From Isoetes taiwanensis (lineage: Eukaryota; Streptophyta; Lycopodiopsida; Isoetales; Isoetaceae): DNA of 64,000 bases. The stretch spans positions 28,174,689 through 28,238,688 of the forward strand of contig JAJEKV010000005.1 of NCBI GenBank assembly GCA_021234155.1, given 5' to 3'. Below the pieces are notes generated by a model. The model saw only the letters and a program-made list of their open reading frames with translations, made no database searches and was not told the origin of the DNA. Position 1 is the stretch's first letter, and each line of letters begins with the position of its first letter. This document shows, piece by piece, positions 23,536 through 36,806 of this stretch. The position numbers and the translations under genes were made by a program.

Positions 23536-24325
23536 CAACACAAGGAGAAAATTAGAAATAACACAAAGAAAATTGGAAATAACGCTTTTGTCCAGACAGA
23601 CACTATGAAATAAGTTTTGGAAATAACTTAATTTATGAAGGCACTGCACTGCCACATCCGCCTTCATAGTTGGCACCATAAAACATTTTTCTATCCTAAT
23701 CATTAGTCGTTAAATAGTAGTGACTGCGTTTGGGATCTTTTTTAGAAAGGGACAGGAAAGAAAAACTCCCTAGGTCTGCCTTCCTTAATTGTGTGAGATT
23801 GAATATATAGTTTTATCAGGAAAGGCTCCAGCTCTTTCCACACTTAGCGCATTAGAACCAACCAATCTACTATTTCCTCATAATGATAATACGTATGATG
23901 CTTTCATTAGTTTTAAAAAAAGTCATCCGCAAAATGCTATCTTCATGCTTCCCATGCTCCTTGTATGCATATATACAAAGCTTCATGAATAGCAAGGCTG
24001 AACTTTACTACTAAGATATATTCTGTTCTACATTTCATTCTACGCAATTTCGTTATAAAAACAAATTCTGGTGAAGAAAAGAAAGAAGAAATGGTTGAAA
24101 TAGCACATCACTAAATTTATGAGAATAGAAATCAATTTTCGCAATCTTATATTTCATCAGCAGATCTGTTTCAAGTAACTTACACAAAACGTACGTTTCT
24201 TAGCATGTACTTTTGAGTGAAGCAGATAAGAAGAAATATTGATGTTCACAGAAATAGGAACACATTTTAAACACACAAAGGTAGTGTGTTGTTGCAATTA
24301 TAGCTGTGGCCAACAGCCTTACCAC

Positions 24326-24937
24326 TTAACTCCTACTCTTTAGCTCAGCTAATCTTCTGCTCAAGTCATTCTCATCTGGAAGCTCAGCCTCCTTAAGAGG
24401 AGGCACCACATGTGAGGCAGCCTGTGGCAATCCAACAGAGACCTCCAAACCATAATCATCAGCCACTTGCTGCATAAGGGAATTAACCTGGTCCTCAGGA
24501 GTGGACAGGGATGTGCTTCCAGCCATTGCAGACTCGACAAACTCTGATTGAACTTCCATATTCACAAACTGCTTCTCAAATTGGTCCATTGTTTCAGAAA
24601 TTTTTTGAAGGTTATTAGATGCAAGGGCTGTATCAAGTGCGCGCACAATAGATGTCATTGACTTGTTAATTGTCATCATCTTTGCTTGTGTATCCAACCT
24701 AGACACTACTGCGTCTAGACGCGACGAGAGTCTCAGATAATTCAGCTGTTCATTTCGTTTCCTGATCGCATTCTCAGCATATATGCGTGCGCCATCCATA
24801 TTGCCCTTTTCAATAGCTTTCTTCACCTTAAATTTCTCAGATTTCTCTTCTTTTTCACATTTTCTGGCCTGGCGGGCCAAAGTCTTAGATGTCAGCTTGA
24901 GTTCCATGACCTGCTCCACTAGCTTTTTCGAACTCAT
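24326..24937 (-). CDS. CHMP1: Charged multivesicular body protein 1 (CHMP1, ESCRT-III)
   Basis: ESCRT-III accessory subunit that polymerises on endosomal membranes, recruits VPS4/LIP5 and helps sort cargo into multivesicular bodies; in plants CHMP1 is needed for sorting auxin carriers. The 203-residue ORF is full length. A basic N-terminal helical hairpin ([40 protein letters not shown]) is followed by the family motif [20 protein letters not shown] and an acidic C-terminus. It ends in a MIT-interacting motif [15 protein letters not shown], which fits MIM1 (D/E-x-x-L-x-x-R-L-x-x-L-K). The start Met is followed by SSKKLVEQ; no earlier in-frame Met precedes it. A single uninterrupted exon with no defects; the whole gene appears functional. 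Confidence 0.96.
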   Translation of the reverse strand: MSSKKLVEQVMELKLTSKTLARQARKCEKEEKSEKFKVKKAIEKGNMDGARIYAENAIRKRNEQLNYLRLSSRLDAVVSRLDTQAKMMTINKSMTSIVRALDTALASNNLQKISETMDQFEKQFVNMEVQSEFVESAMAGSTSLSTPEDQVNSLMQQVADDYGLEVSVGLPQAASHVVPPLKEAELPDENDLSRRLAELKSRS

Positions 24938-25609
24938 CTTGATTCAGGTTTGGAGATTCTTCTAAGAACAATTATACTCACTGCCCAAACAAAGAAAAAA
25001 TGGTCTTTGGAAATAGAACTTCTCTGACAGACTGCTATTGAGATATTACAGGGCAAGTACAGGATTCTATTCTAGTGAAAAGAAGATAAAGGCAAAGGGC
25101 GTATGTATGATCGACGCTCGCCTTTGCTAACGGAATTAATAAAAAACAAAGGCCGATCTAGAAAACATAACCACAAACCTGAAAAGAAGAAGATGCAAAA
25201 CTTCGCCGGAGCCGATCAAACGCGTCTTCTGCCCTTCTATTCGACCGAGAGAAGCAGCCCCGTAGCTCAGCCAATAATGGGAACCGTTATCAGCCAGAGC
25301 CATTTTTTTCCCCATACGTAAAGGAAAAGAGGTCTCGAAGATCTGACCGCTAGCAACCGTTGGATCAGAAAGGGTTAACTTGGATAAGAATTTGTTTTTA
25401 AAACCTTAGGGAGATTATGATGTTTTAGCCGGAAGTTCCTCGACTACTTTAGATCTTAGCTGTTAGATTGAAATCATTTATTAGCCGTAACAGCTCATAT
25501 TCGGCCTGTTTAACTTGATAAACCATCTGCTTGCCTATTTATCTTGATAAACCGTCTGCGAAGCATCTCAGCTATCAAATATTTGCCAAACAAGCATCTC
25601 AGCGAAGAC

Positions 25610-25990
25610 AGAGCTCTAGCCGGCCGTCTTGAAGGCTTTGCATAAATCGGAGCTCCGGAGCTCTGGCCTGTCATCTTGGAGGTCTTGGAGCTCTAGCCTT
25701 GCAGTCTTGAAGGCTGCTTAAATCAGAGCTTAAATCGCTGCTTGAATCTCAAATCTCGATGCTTAAATCTTAAATCGCATCACCCAAATCGGAGCTCTCG
25801 GATAGCATTGGAAAAGGCATGCAGATATCGCAGATGCACTTTTCCTTGTCGCTGCGAAAGCAGGCTATATATGCAACACCTGCCGGTTAAGGGGTCAAAC
25901 CCCTTCGCCCATTATGGCAAAAATAAATGGGCTCGCCTATTTATTTGTCGTGATGGGCTCTAAAGGGGGTTTAACCCCTTCTTCCATTAT
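25610..25990. repeat. Degenerate short tandem repeats
   Basis: 25610-25800 repeats GAGCTCTAGCC / GTCTTGAAGGCT / GCTTAAATC motifs. 25885-25990 has two copies of a hairpin-forming unit (AAGGGGTCAAACCCCTT and AAGGGGTTAAACCCCCTT, the second on the opposite strand). No gene. Confidence 0.6.
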
Positions 25991-26869
25991 TTCTATATTC
26001 CTAGTTTTGGCCATTGATATATAAATCTGTGGCTGGAATTTTGGCTCCACTATAATCGTCTTGTGATTTAGAGCCAATTATACAACGATTGCAATCCCTC
26101 GAGCACTAAGAGGCCCGAAGGAAAGGAACACTTGCCCAACCCACGCGCAACTGAGCTCCTGGACAACACTGGCAAGGAGCTTCCCCGAGATGCCACACAT
26201 TGGTGCTTCGCAAGGCAACAAGCAGGGAAGCCATGGTGGAAGGAGCTACTCTTTGAGGTGTGGCCCAAGAGGACAAGGAAACGGTTTATTGAGTTCACGA
26301 TGAAGGAGGCTCCCTTTGCACATGTTATGTGTGAACCATGAGGCATGGAGAATGAGCAGGTTATTTCGCATACCTGCGAGAGGGAAGGTTTGACCCCCTT
26401 ACATCAAGGTCGGAGAAGATTATTCAAATCTTATGTGTACAATCAATGGACCAGATCCACTGCATTTCGATTTATCATGGTAAAAAGTTGTGGGTTATCA
26501 AGATAATCTCCCGGTGTTGTGGCTGCCAACAGTGAAGTAATGATACTCTTCGACACCCAATGCCTTCATGCTTCTATCCAAACTTTTTGCCCATATCAAG
26601 CATGCAAAAATGAATCAACATAAATTTGAGTGAATCTAGATATCTACAATGCTTAAGCAGGAAATAAAACTAGTTGTGTCTTTTTATTGAAGTTCATGGG
26701 AATTGTAGATATAAAATTCTGCTCTAGGGCTTAGGAGTTTCCTAGTTTATAAACATGAAGAAGAAAAGATCGTTGTTTGAATCAAGTTAGTTATTTCTTT
26801 TCTATCCAATATTGGTGTTGAGTTATTTAGGTATGCATGTTCTTTATATCCTCCCATATCATAACCTAC

Positions 26870-27775
26870 AACAGGAGACACGTTTCTTACCTCTTCAGAG
26901 GGCAGCCCCGGATTGGCACATCATTTACTTTCAGAAGGTGGTTACTATGGACGATGCTCGACTCCCTAACCTGGCATATGCGGTCGCAATGGGGCCACAA
27001 CTCCTCAAGGCCAGTTGGAAGGAAAAGCGAGCTTAGTGGCTCGCCAGATGGAATCTATAGGAGCACATGTGCATACAGGTGCACATAGAGGCAGATTGCC
27101 ACAATCTGAGATAGTTCCTTGATGCCTGCTTTCTCAGCAAGCTCTAGGACGTCGCTCTTGAACAGGTCAAGATAGCATATTACCAGCGCCACGTGAATCC
27201 CTCATTGGAGTGGGGCCCACAGTTTTATCTGCATATCCATCTGCCTATGAAAAAACACAGACTCATTGCCTCAATCCACGCAGGTGCACACCGTCTCCGC
27301 ATTGAGACAGGGAGATGGATTGAAAAACCACGACAGAACAAGCTCTGTAGATGCTGTCAAATGGGGGACGTTGAAGATGAATGCCGTACCCTACAGGGAT
27401 GTCCGGCATATGACCAAATCTGGGTGTGCTATGTGGAGTTGGTCAGGCCTGGCCAACTGCTATACGTGATACTCAATGCGACTTCAATTCGGATGCTGGG
27501 ATCATACCTCCATGTAACGGATCTGCGGGACCAACTCTATTCCCAAACACATACATGACTTGAATATGTCTTGTCTCATAGATATATTTGTATAGTTTGA
27601 CAATATTCCTACTATTGCCACGGTTTTTCCTTCGAAAACCTTTCGGGGCGGAGGTTTTTTAACCTAGGAGTAATAGGTTTGATTCACTCTCTCTTTTAGG
27701 TCCCATAGACTGATTAGTCTCCGTGGATGATAAAAGCCTATTCTATTCTGTTCTATTCTATTAGGTTTTTGGTCT
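26870..27775 (+). mobile_element. LINE (non-LTR retrotransposon), 5'-truncated 3' end
   Basis: Broken coding sequence related to the LINE at 49.0-50.9 kb: both contain VTMDDARLPNLAYAVAMG-like and HRLIASIHAGAHRLRIETGR-like segments. The latter is followed by a Cys-rich C-terminal zinc-finger motif (LCRCCQMGDVEDECRTLQGC, about 27340-27400) typical of the end of plant LINE ORF2. Then come a GC-rich stem motif (27620-27660), GTCTCCGTGGATGATAAAAG and a (TTCTA)n tail (27740-27772). No reverse transcriptase core is left, so this is a dead 5'-truncated copy. Confidence 0.8.
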
Positions 27776-27891
27776 AATAGTGATACGCTAGTCTTAAAAC
27801 AGATATAATATACCGTGAGTTTGAAGCCATCGAAAGTCGCATTCAATGTAAAGTGATTGGGGTTAAGACCCAACATAATAAAACCTCCTGT

Positions 27892-27985
27892 TATTGTGCT
27901 ACATATTCATGGTAATATGGTACAAAATGCTATGCTGCTATTGTGCTACATATTCATGGTAATATGGTACAAAATGCTATGTTAT
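27892..27985. repeat. Tandem duplication, period 47
   Basis: TATTGTGCTACATATTCATG and the following bases occur at 27892 and again at 27939, nearly identical. Confidence 0.93.
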
Positions 27986-28092
27986 ATAGCATATGCTATT
28001 GTATGAAATATGCGAAGTCCATTTATATAGGACATGACCAAAGAATGTGGTACAAAATTTGAAGAAGTTGAACACGAAGAAAACCAGAATAT

Positions 28093-28270
28093 CAATCATG
28101 AAACTTAGCCCTGTTGAGTATCGATTTAAATCAAGCGTTAAAACTTTCATAATAATGTTTATAATCTTTCTATAACATATAAAATCAATTATGAAAACTT
28201 AGCCCTGTTAAGTATCAATTTAAATCAAGCATTAAAACTTTATAATACAGATTATAATCTTTCCATTATT
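28093..28270. repeat. Tandem duplication, period about 93
   Basis: ATGAAACTTAGCCCTGTT...TTTAAATCAAGCGTTAAAA recurs about 93 bp later with small differences. Confidence 0.9.
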
Positions 28271-28763
28271 TAAAGAATTGCACAAATTTATAGGAATAGC
28301 AATGAAGAATTCTCCAAGAAGCGGTGGCAACTTTCCCAAATGTAAAGGAGGTGGCATCTTGCAGAAGCACGCAGGGCCATTTCTATGGTAAAAAGGAGCT
28401 CCATGGTTATGGTTATGGTTAAGATTTGGCAAACTTAAGGCATTACAGGATTTGGTCAAGTGGCCTAAATGGCCGTTCCATAAGCATATATAGTTCTCAC
28501 GTGGGACTAAATTGGCTCCAAAGTCGATACCGCTCCAATTGGCAAACATCTAATTGGCCATTCTAATGTCCTAATAGGCAATAAAGTGCCACGAAATGGT
28601 GGCTCTGCAAGTAGTCCATAGGTAAGGAATCCTACTCAAGCCGGCCGTCGCATTTTGCCTGAACCTGTAATTTGTGGCCAAATGGCCTGCCGGGGCCACT
28701 AAAATTTTCGTTGGTATCTTCAAGGAGTGCATCTTCATCTCCATTGAAACTCTTACAGCAGGG

Positions 28764-29276
28764 TCACATCTCCACGGCCATTACAATAACAGCCATGTTC
28801 TTCTTGACAGCAGCAAATTTGGCAGTAAACTTGGGTCTTATAATCATGACCCTGTCACAAGCATCTCTGGTACTTTTATGCTTCAATCCCTGCAATTCGA
28901 ACGTACTGTTATTGCAGTGCTTAATCTCTTCTTCTGCAGATTCAATTCCTGTCAATGAAATCAGGGAATAAAATGTTTCTTCAAGAACTTCTTGTTCTAG
29001 AAATTCCTTGGCCGTTGCTTCAATCATGGCTCTGAGCATGTCCTCCAAATTCGCCCATGCCTCCTTATCTTTCAATTTTAATTCGGCTTCTAATTCAGCC
29101 GTATCTGCATGCTTGAACTGCATTTCCCTGGGCTTCTTTTCATCTGGCATTAGACCCCATTGATTTTGGGTCTGTTTGGGTGCCATATTCTTGGCTTCGC
29201 GGAAGTGATTTGCGCCACAACGTGGCTTTGCAAACCTAATAGATACCGGGGAAGCGGACTTCGTGACCAATCTTGG
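28764..29276 (-). pseudogene. gag-like ORF of an older LTR retroelement, part downstream of the Ty3 insertion
   Basis: The minus-strand reading contains NMAPKQTQNQWGLMPDEKK, then a charged helical stretch (ELEAELKLKDKEAWANLEDM). I do not recognise a named domain. It is the continuation of the ORF found at 42300-42539; the two were separated by the 13-kb Ty3 element, as shown by the CTTGG duplication at each junction. Since that ORF follows a tRNA-Met-type primer-binding site, it is likely a gag protein (RNA binding, particle assembly) of a Copia- or Ty3-type element. Its reading frame is open up to the junction. Confidence 0.6.
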
Positions 29277-30863
29277 TGTGACGCCTCTAACATATATACC
29301 CTACTTCTGACGATATACATACGGGGACTTTCCTCCCATGGCGACCAACTCGCCATGAGCAGGTTCCCTCCGGCTATTTCGGCCATCTATAATATGATGC
29401 CCGAAAAGAAGGACACGATAGGGTCATTCGCCCACGCCAATGGGGCTCCTATGGAAGCTGAATACAAGGGTTAGCACACAAAGATAAATCACGATAAATA
29501 ACCACCACAAAGGGTGGCATATCCATCCAAATACCAACGCAAAGAATATGCATCTAAACCTCAAGAAAACACCCCAAACCCATGGTTCTACCCCTGCTCG
29601 CATCTCGGTGAGGATCGACCGACCGGCTAGGGCCTCAAGAGATCAAAGGCAGCCGTAATCTTGACATGGCGCTATCGGCATAGAACATTGGCTAGGGTTG
29701 TCCACTCCATCCGCCCCTCCGTGCACACTTTTGCGTGATGGGTCAAATCACGCCTTATGGTTTCGCTTATAGCCTTCCGAGACGCAGCTCGAGGCATCAC
29801 CCCGCCGAGCCTACTCAGGTTCATGAAGCCCCAACCGATGAGGCAGGTGAGGTCGCCCCTTCCGTAATCACAAGGGTTCCATGGGTGAGCTAGAGAATAC
29901 GTGTCGCGCATCAGCGACCCCCGCATCCGCATCTCTACTTACTCACCCTAAATCTACTCAAAGTGCAAGGTGCCCCATACGGGTCACACCTCTACACCCG
30001 GGAGTGTCAGACCCATACCCGCCCCTCACGCGGACCTGCCATCGTGCCTAGCTCACTGTAGGAGTCTCGTGAGCCTTTATGTTCGCAAGACCCCACCCCC
30101 ACTTCACCACTGCGGTTCCTTGTCCGGTGCTAAGCATTCACCATAGCATCTATGACCCGGTGGGCTCTTGTGCACGTGCCGCAATTAACGGATAATACAT
30201 GTGGCTCTATCTAGGAGCATACTACAATAAATAGCCTCTCGAGGTCTCTACCCCCTTAATCCCCCATTTCCGTAGTAACACTAGGCTAATAACCACCAAT
30301 CCATCCATTACAAAGTAACTTAATCAAAATATATAGAGAACCTACCTTTACAATCAAGGGTTAGTTCCCACGAGTAAACAGAGAGAATAGACCAACAACT
30401 CCAAACAAAGTGCCCAACAGGCGCCACCTAGAATTCACAACTACACTAGCCACCCACCTGTTTCGCTCGACCCATTGTCATTGGGGATCTCCATCTTCTT
30501 GATCTTGGTGTTCAACTTGTGTGAGAAGGGTGGCGCCCAATTGCTCAAGGTGGCGCTCGGGTCACAAGGGTGGCGCCTCCACCGCCAAGGTGAGTTGTGG
30601 CTGTTATGGGGGTGGTGATCCACCCTATTGACCCCAATTAGCATTATCATGCTAACCAATCGAGGGTGGCCACGTGGCGCCTTCCCAAACCATAATTAGC
30701 TTAATTATGGTTTTTAAATATTAGTTCCTTAATTATAGGTTATTATTAATTTAATTCCTTTTAAGTGAACCACCTAGGTTCCCATACCCCATGTGGCGTA
30801 TGTATCCTTGGTGACGTGTCAACATATTTATACTTATACCGTATAAATACTTGGAACGCCACA
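29277..30863 (-). repeat. 3' LTR of the minus-strand Ty3 element
   Basis: About 1.59 kb homologous to 40686-42294 throughout. It begins (minus strand) TGTGGCGTTCCAAG and ends GGCGTCACA next to the target duplication. Confidence 0.93.
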
Positions 30864-30876
30864 TTCTCCCTCCTTA
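30864..30876 (-). promoter_or_regulatory. Polypurine tract of the minus-strand Ty3 element
   Basis: On the minus strand AAGGAGGGAGAA immediately precedes the TG of the 3' LTR. It primes plus-strand DNA synthesis. The plus-strand element has AAGGAGGGGAGAA in the same place. Confidence 0.85.
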
Positions 30877-31300
30877 AAAATAATGCCGCCCCAAAGATTG
30901 AGGTTAGATACAAATATAATAAATGACAATAAGGAAATTCCTTATTTCAGAAGGTAATTTCAAGTTTACAACAGTTTAAGCACCAAAAGTGCAATTTACA
31001 TTATTATCATAAGCAACAAGTTCAAGGACCGAAGTCCAATATCAAAAAGCAGCGTAACACTAAAGAACTATGTGTAAACACCATGAAAACGGAGAAAGTC
31101 GGGTCATCAGCAACCCCCTATACATGGGCAGGTCACGTACTGCTCACTGGCCTGCACATGTCAATATATCAGTTTTCATAGATAAAAATAATTAGATTGT
31201 GGTTGAAAGGGTCCACCCCCTAGAAGAAATGAAAGAAAATTTATCTACAAGGAACCTATTATGCCTATGGTTCGCAATTCATTGCGGGCGTAAAGGAAGT

Positions 31301-34300
31301 TCATGCTTTACAAGCATTCGTGGTTGTGTCCACATTGACAAGACACCACGCCCCTAAGGAAACACTAAGGTGATCCCATCGGTGAATCGTTGTTAACCAC
31401 GATGCATCTACCTCTACCGATTCTCGGCGAATCAAGTCTTCAAGCTTACCACGGAGCGGGGTTGATAGCATCGCTGATAGTGTGCCTTGAGATTCAAGAG
31501 ATGAAACCGGATAGTGCTTCTCAAGACTGCTTTGCATCACCACGTAGCATCCTCCACGGCAAGTGTTTCCACTTGACCAAGTATTGTAGCATTTGGCGCC
31601 CTCCCCTGGTTCGCTTATAAGTTCGATCAAGAAGAGCTTCGTGTACTATCTCTAGCTGCTCCCTATTTTCGTGAGGGTTGGGGTTTCCAAACCTCCTCTC
31701 GATCGTGGGTGTGCTGCTTTAGAAGACTCACATGAAAAACCCTTGTGGATCTTTAAGCCGGGGTGGCAAGTCCAGCGATATGCTTGCTCCCCAATACGCT
31801 CGCTGATTTTGAACGGTCCAGCCCATCTGGGTGCCAACTTCTTGCGCTATTTCAATCTTAAGCTTGGCTTGTTTTACCTTAATCTTAAGCCAAACCGATT
31901 CACCCACTGAAGACTTCGTGGGGTCCCGTGCTTATCGCTACACTCTTTTGACGATGCGTGCAGCTAGCAAGTAACCACGTATTTCCTCGACCAAAGCTTG
32001 CATCTCGGGGAGGAGTTGTTGAGAAACCTCCACTTTCGGGGGTGGTTGTGCCATGTGTCGAGTAAGGCATTGATAACCATAATTTATCATGAAAGGAGAC
32101 ATTCTCGAAGACTCTCGTTTTCATTCGTTATAGGCAAACTCTACTAGATAAATATAGTCAGCCCATTGGGATTGCTTACTCCATAATATAACTTCGTAGA
32201 GCATATCCTCTATGATACGCATTGGTAACGCCCGTCGACCATCCGTCTGAGGATGATATGCGGTACTCATAGCAAGCTTGAACGGATGGTGGTGAAGAAA
32301 TCCTTCCGTAACGCACTTACAAATTTGGGATCTCTGCCGATACAATAACCCGTGGCATTCATCAATCAAGATCTCCTTTGCAAAAAAGCGAGCAAAGATC
32401 AAAGGCGGTGTCCGTGGTACGACATGGCAAGAAATGAGCCATTTTCGACAATTTGTCGACCACTACCATTAACGCATCATATCCACGAAGAGTACGTGGA
32501 AGGCCCACAATGAAATCCATGGTTATCACTTCCCACTTAGCGTTGGGCACATCCAAAGGTTGCAATTCTCCCGAGTCCTTAATTGTGTCGCCTTTGGTCT
32601 CGCCGACATACTTGATTAATCGCTTAATGTACCTGGCAATGTCCTTCTTCATCGAAGGCCAAAAATAACTGGAGCGGATTTTAAAGTAGGTCTTCATAAA
32701 ACCGGCATGTCCAGCTATAGGGCTGTTGTGCGTGTCATGGAGGATTAACTTACGCACCCCGGAGGTATGAGGTACACACAACTTGTCCTTGTGATACAAC
32801 AAATTGCCCTCTTTCTTATATGACCAGGAAAAGCGCCACGTTCTTTATCCGCGTGCCTCCTTATTTAGACTACTCCAAATTTCATAGAACTCAGGATCGG
32901 TGGCTAAAGTTTGTTCTATCTGTTTACCAAACTCACTTGTGAGTGTCGAAATCGCATTACAATGGGTTCAAAGTTACCAAGGGATGGCGTGATAATGCAT
33001 CCGCGAACCACATTGTGCTTTCGGGCTTATACATGATCTCAAAATCATATTCTTCAAGAAATTCCATCCATCTCCTCACGGAGGTTGAGGTTGGGTTGGG
33101 TGGTTAAATATCGGAGACTTTGGTGATCCGTGTCCAATGGAATCTTCTACCAAGGAGGTAGTGTCTCCATATTCGCAAAGCGGGAACTGACAAACAATTC
33201 CTGGTCATGGGTAGGATATCGTTGTTACGTCTCATTCATCTTCTTTGAATCATAAGCAATAACCCTCCCTCCCCTCGCATTAGAACCCCACCGGTGGCAA
33301 TTTTACCGCATCCGTGGGCCACTAGTTTATCCTTATCGAGGATCGGGCAACGGAGAACGGGTGCGAGGTTAAGGCATCTTTTAAGTTTCTTTGGAAACTT
33401 CCACGAACCTTAGTCTTCCATTGTCCATCCAATCCTTTACCTTCTCATGCTTGGTCAGATTTGTAAGAGGGATCGCAATCTTTGCAAAATCCTTTACAAA
33501 TTTTTCGGAATAGGCCATTCCCTTACGGCCTCTATTTTTGCCGGATCAGAAAGCAATTCCCTCTGCGAAATGATATGGCCCAAATAGTCAACCTTTGGAG
33601 TGGCAAACTTGCACTTAGAGAACTTGGCAAAAGCTGATGGCGTCTTAACTTTTGTAAGGCCAATTTAAGATGTTTCTCATGCTCTTCTAGAGTCTTACTG
33701 TAGATGAGAATGTCGTCAAAGAAAATGACAACAAAATCATCCAAGTATTGTCGGAAAACATCGTTCATTAACCGCATAAACGTTGCGGGGGCATTAGTTA
33801 ATCCGAAAGGCATAACGGTAAACTCATAATGCCCATATCTAGTCTAAAAGGGCATTTATGGATGTCCTCCTCTTTAATCCTTATCCGATGATATGGGCTT
33901 GAAGGTCAATCTTTGAAAATATTTGGCCCCTGCAACCCGATCCATTAGATCATCGCTCTCGCAAAGCATAGCGATTTTTGATGGTATGCTTGTTGAGTTG
34001 CCGATAATCAATACACATTCTCAAGGAGCCGTCCTTTTTCTTTACAAAAAGAATAGGGAGCAAAGGGGTAAACGCTAGGTGAATAAAACCTAGGTTTAGC
34101 GGCTCTTGAAGTTGTTTCTTAAGCTCGCCAACTCGGAAGACTCATACGGTGCGGGGGCCTTGGTGGGTTTTAGTCAGTAGGGCTCTAAAAAGCTATCTCA
34201 CATTCTACCCCTCACGAAAGGAGGAAGCGGATTTAGATGGGGAAAAGATCGCTAAATTGATGGAGAATCCGGCAATCCCGTGGCAAGGTGTTGATTACTT

Positions 34301-36085
34301 GGTTTTGTTTAGCATCTCGACTCAATGGAAGCAAGTCTAATAACGCAGAGGAGCTTTTGCTTGCATTATAGCTTTATCTAACTGTCGAATGGACATAGAC
34401 CGCATGATAGGGTTGAATGGTTCACCTTTTATAGTTACGCGGGCTCCATTAGCGCTGCGTTGAAGGTAACTTTCTCTTTTCGCAGTCTATGTTGGCTTTT
34501 GCGGATGCCAAAAATTCCATTCCAACAATGAGGTCGTAGGATTTGCCAATATCCATTAACTTTGCCCATAGCAACTGGTGCGCTGGCAACTGGATCTTAA
34601 GGTTGATGGTAACGACCATGAGTATGTCTAACCTTACCTTTGGCTAAAGTGATGTGCCCGGTCGTGACCTTAGGGTTTCGGTTGTAGGACTGGGCCATTC
34701 TAGGAGAAGCAAAATTATGTGTACTCCCAGTGCATCCATAAGAATTACAAAAGGCTTACCGTCTACTTGGCCTATGGTGGAAATGACCAGGTGACTTTCG
34801 GCATTGCCGGTTTCTATAGCCAAGAAGGATATGAGACGCTTAGTGAATGTACCGGGGGCGCCCTCGCCGCCAGGTAATGTTGACTCAATATCGCCCCGAT
34901 CCAAAGGTCGGCCATGGCACCGGGCGTCCCCGGGTAACATATGGGCAAGTCAAGATGAAGTGTCGGGGCCTCATACACCGTAACATGCCTTATCTACAAG
35001 AAATTCTCTCTCGCCTCTTTAGGAATGGAACGTGTAAGAGGTTTGAACTTCCTTACCGGCATTGTTACGCTTATCCGTGTGCTAAAAGCGACTTTCTTCT
35101 CTGGCGGCCGTAAGAGTTACATTGAGAGGGCCCGGACTTGGAGGCGGGGTTTGTAAGGTGTGGGCCGTGGGCTGCTTGAGTAAGGAAGCGGGGCGGGGAT
35201 CTTGACTCCTTGGTATGTCCTCCTCGAGGCTCAATGCTTTAGCCTCGGCTTCACTGATTTCGATTTGGTCGATGGCCTTAACCATCCGTTTGATCGATGG
35301 TGCCAAACCCTCTATATAGCCCTCAACGCCCTTTTCTCTTTCATACCGGTACATCTGGTCTGGTAGCATAAACTCATCCGTGTAAGCCACATGCGGACAT
35401 ACTCTTACGCTCCAACTTTGTAGAAAGTGCGGATCATTGGCATTTATGTGCCGCGAGGCACATAATGCGATTTGAAGCAGCCTTGGCAAACTTTACGAAG
35501 TTGCATCTACTCTGTCGGATGTTTGGCTCTCACGGCAGCCCTTCCACCAAATACCGGGCAGCTCCGGTGGGTTTGTGGTGGCAACCTTTCTGTATCTTTC
35601 TCGTCATGCCATAGGACTGCCGAACTCCTTCATTTCGTCCAGCCGGGGATTCGGCATTCAAGCCGCCCTAGATTTCCCCATCAAAGCCTGGGCCAATTTC
35701 CTATTCTTCCATATCTTTGGTTATGGCTGTATCAATGTCTTCGCGGTACTCCTTATCTCGGCTTTGCATGGTCACCGGATGATGCGGATGATTCGGATGA
35801 CACCGAAGTGGCGGACTTTGAGGAGTGGTGGCACTGTCTCTAGAGAACTCGTCGGCGTTTAGGCCTAGGGCCTCTTTCATGCAGTTGGGGGCTGGTTTGT
35901 GGTGGGGGCGGGCTGCTGGGTAGGCGGACTAGGCTGCAACGGAGGCAACTTCGTCCGTCTTCTTGTACATCTTTGTGGTGGGTTAGCATGCAACACATAG
36001 GCCCATGTAACTTCGGCGAAGCCATCTTTTCATTAGCATCAATTCTTGTTGGGTGTTAACCGATGGCGTTTGAGGGTGTACGCGG
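31301..36085 (-). pseudogene. gag-pol of the minus-strand Ty3 element, heavily broken
   Basis: Pieces in several frames match the gag-pol of 57059-61824: gag (35082-36085, e.g. [19 protein letters not shown]), protease region (34644-34940), reverse transcriptase (33532-33813, [24 protein letters not shown]) and integrase (32121-32802, DTHNSPIAGHAGF, TMDFIVGLPRT). Key residues are lost: the integrase zinc-finger Cys pair is replaced (IKRLIKYVGETK), and the segment after YHPQTDG that should hold the catalytic Glu reads RRALPM. The C-terminal chromodomain region (31301-31630) is scrambled. The element cannot move by its own enzymes. Confidence 0.9.
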
Positions 36086-36371
36086 CGGCATTGCGTGCAC
36101 CAGTCTATCTATATTAAACATACGATGATATAAGAAAGAGTGCGATAATGATAAGTGTTATAACAAAGTCATTTTGGGTAGTATCGAGAAACACAAAGTG
36201 AACACGAAAAAGGACGGAAGATTCAAATTACAAACGAAATAGCGGTTACATTAAAGAAGTTCATACGAACACGGTTATAAACTTATAGTTATATAATACA
36301 TAAAGGGGCCCGATGAGGCCATTTCCTAATCATAGAGAAGCATAGGAACACACAAAACTGGAAAATGCGGC

Positions 36372-36806
36372 TTAAGGGTTTGCGTAGGGATACATGGCGG
36401 CATAAGCGCACACTCTCTCACGCACAGCTTCCTCGGCGAGCTTGTAACGTGCCCCAAGCCCGGATAATAGCGGGTTGATAATCCCAAGTGGGGCTAATAA
36501 TCAGAAGGTTGAAGAGCCTTCTAGCGGTCGTAGAAGATTTGCCGAGAGATGATCATTAGCATCCTCAAAAGCTTGATGTGGGGTCATATTCCAATAATCC
36601 CAAGTGCGGGAAAGGGTCCATTTCAAATCATCGTAAAAGCACGTTCTCGAAGGAGAGTAACTATTTCCATCCCTTGTCGGGGATCATAAGGTTGTTAGGC
36701 ACCTAAGCTCCGCTATCTCATCGTCAACTTCCCGTTCGGGGATACTTTCGTTGTATCGTTCCCCATAGTCTGTTGAGGAGGTCCCTGTTCATCTCTCCTT
36801 ATGCGG
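36372..36806 (-). pseudogene. ORF C of the Ty3 element (minus copy)
   Basis: Counterpart of 56368-56787. The minus strand reads DYGERYNESIPEREVDDEIA near the start and MYPYANP at the stop (36374-36372), against DYGQRYGEYPEWDEGYE and LYPFANP in the plus copy. The middle is frame-broken. Function unknown; no domain recognised. Confidence 0.65.

Noticed and set aside
26132-26341. 69-codon ORF (LLDNTGKELPRDATHW...)
   Set aside because: Looks coding-like in composition but I recognise no family and see no second copy in the window; not enough to call a gene.
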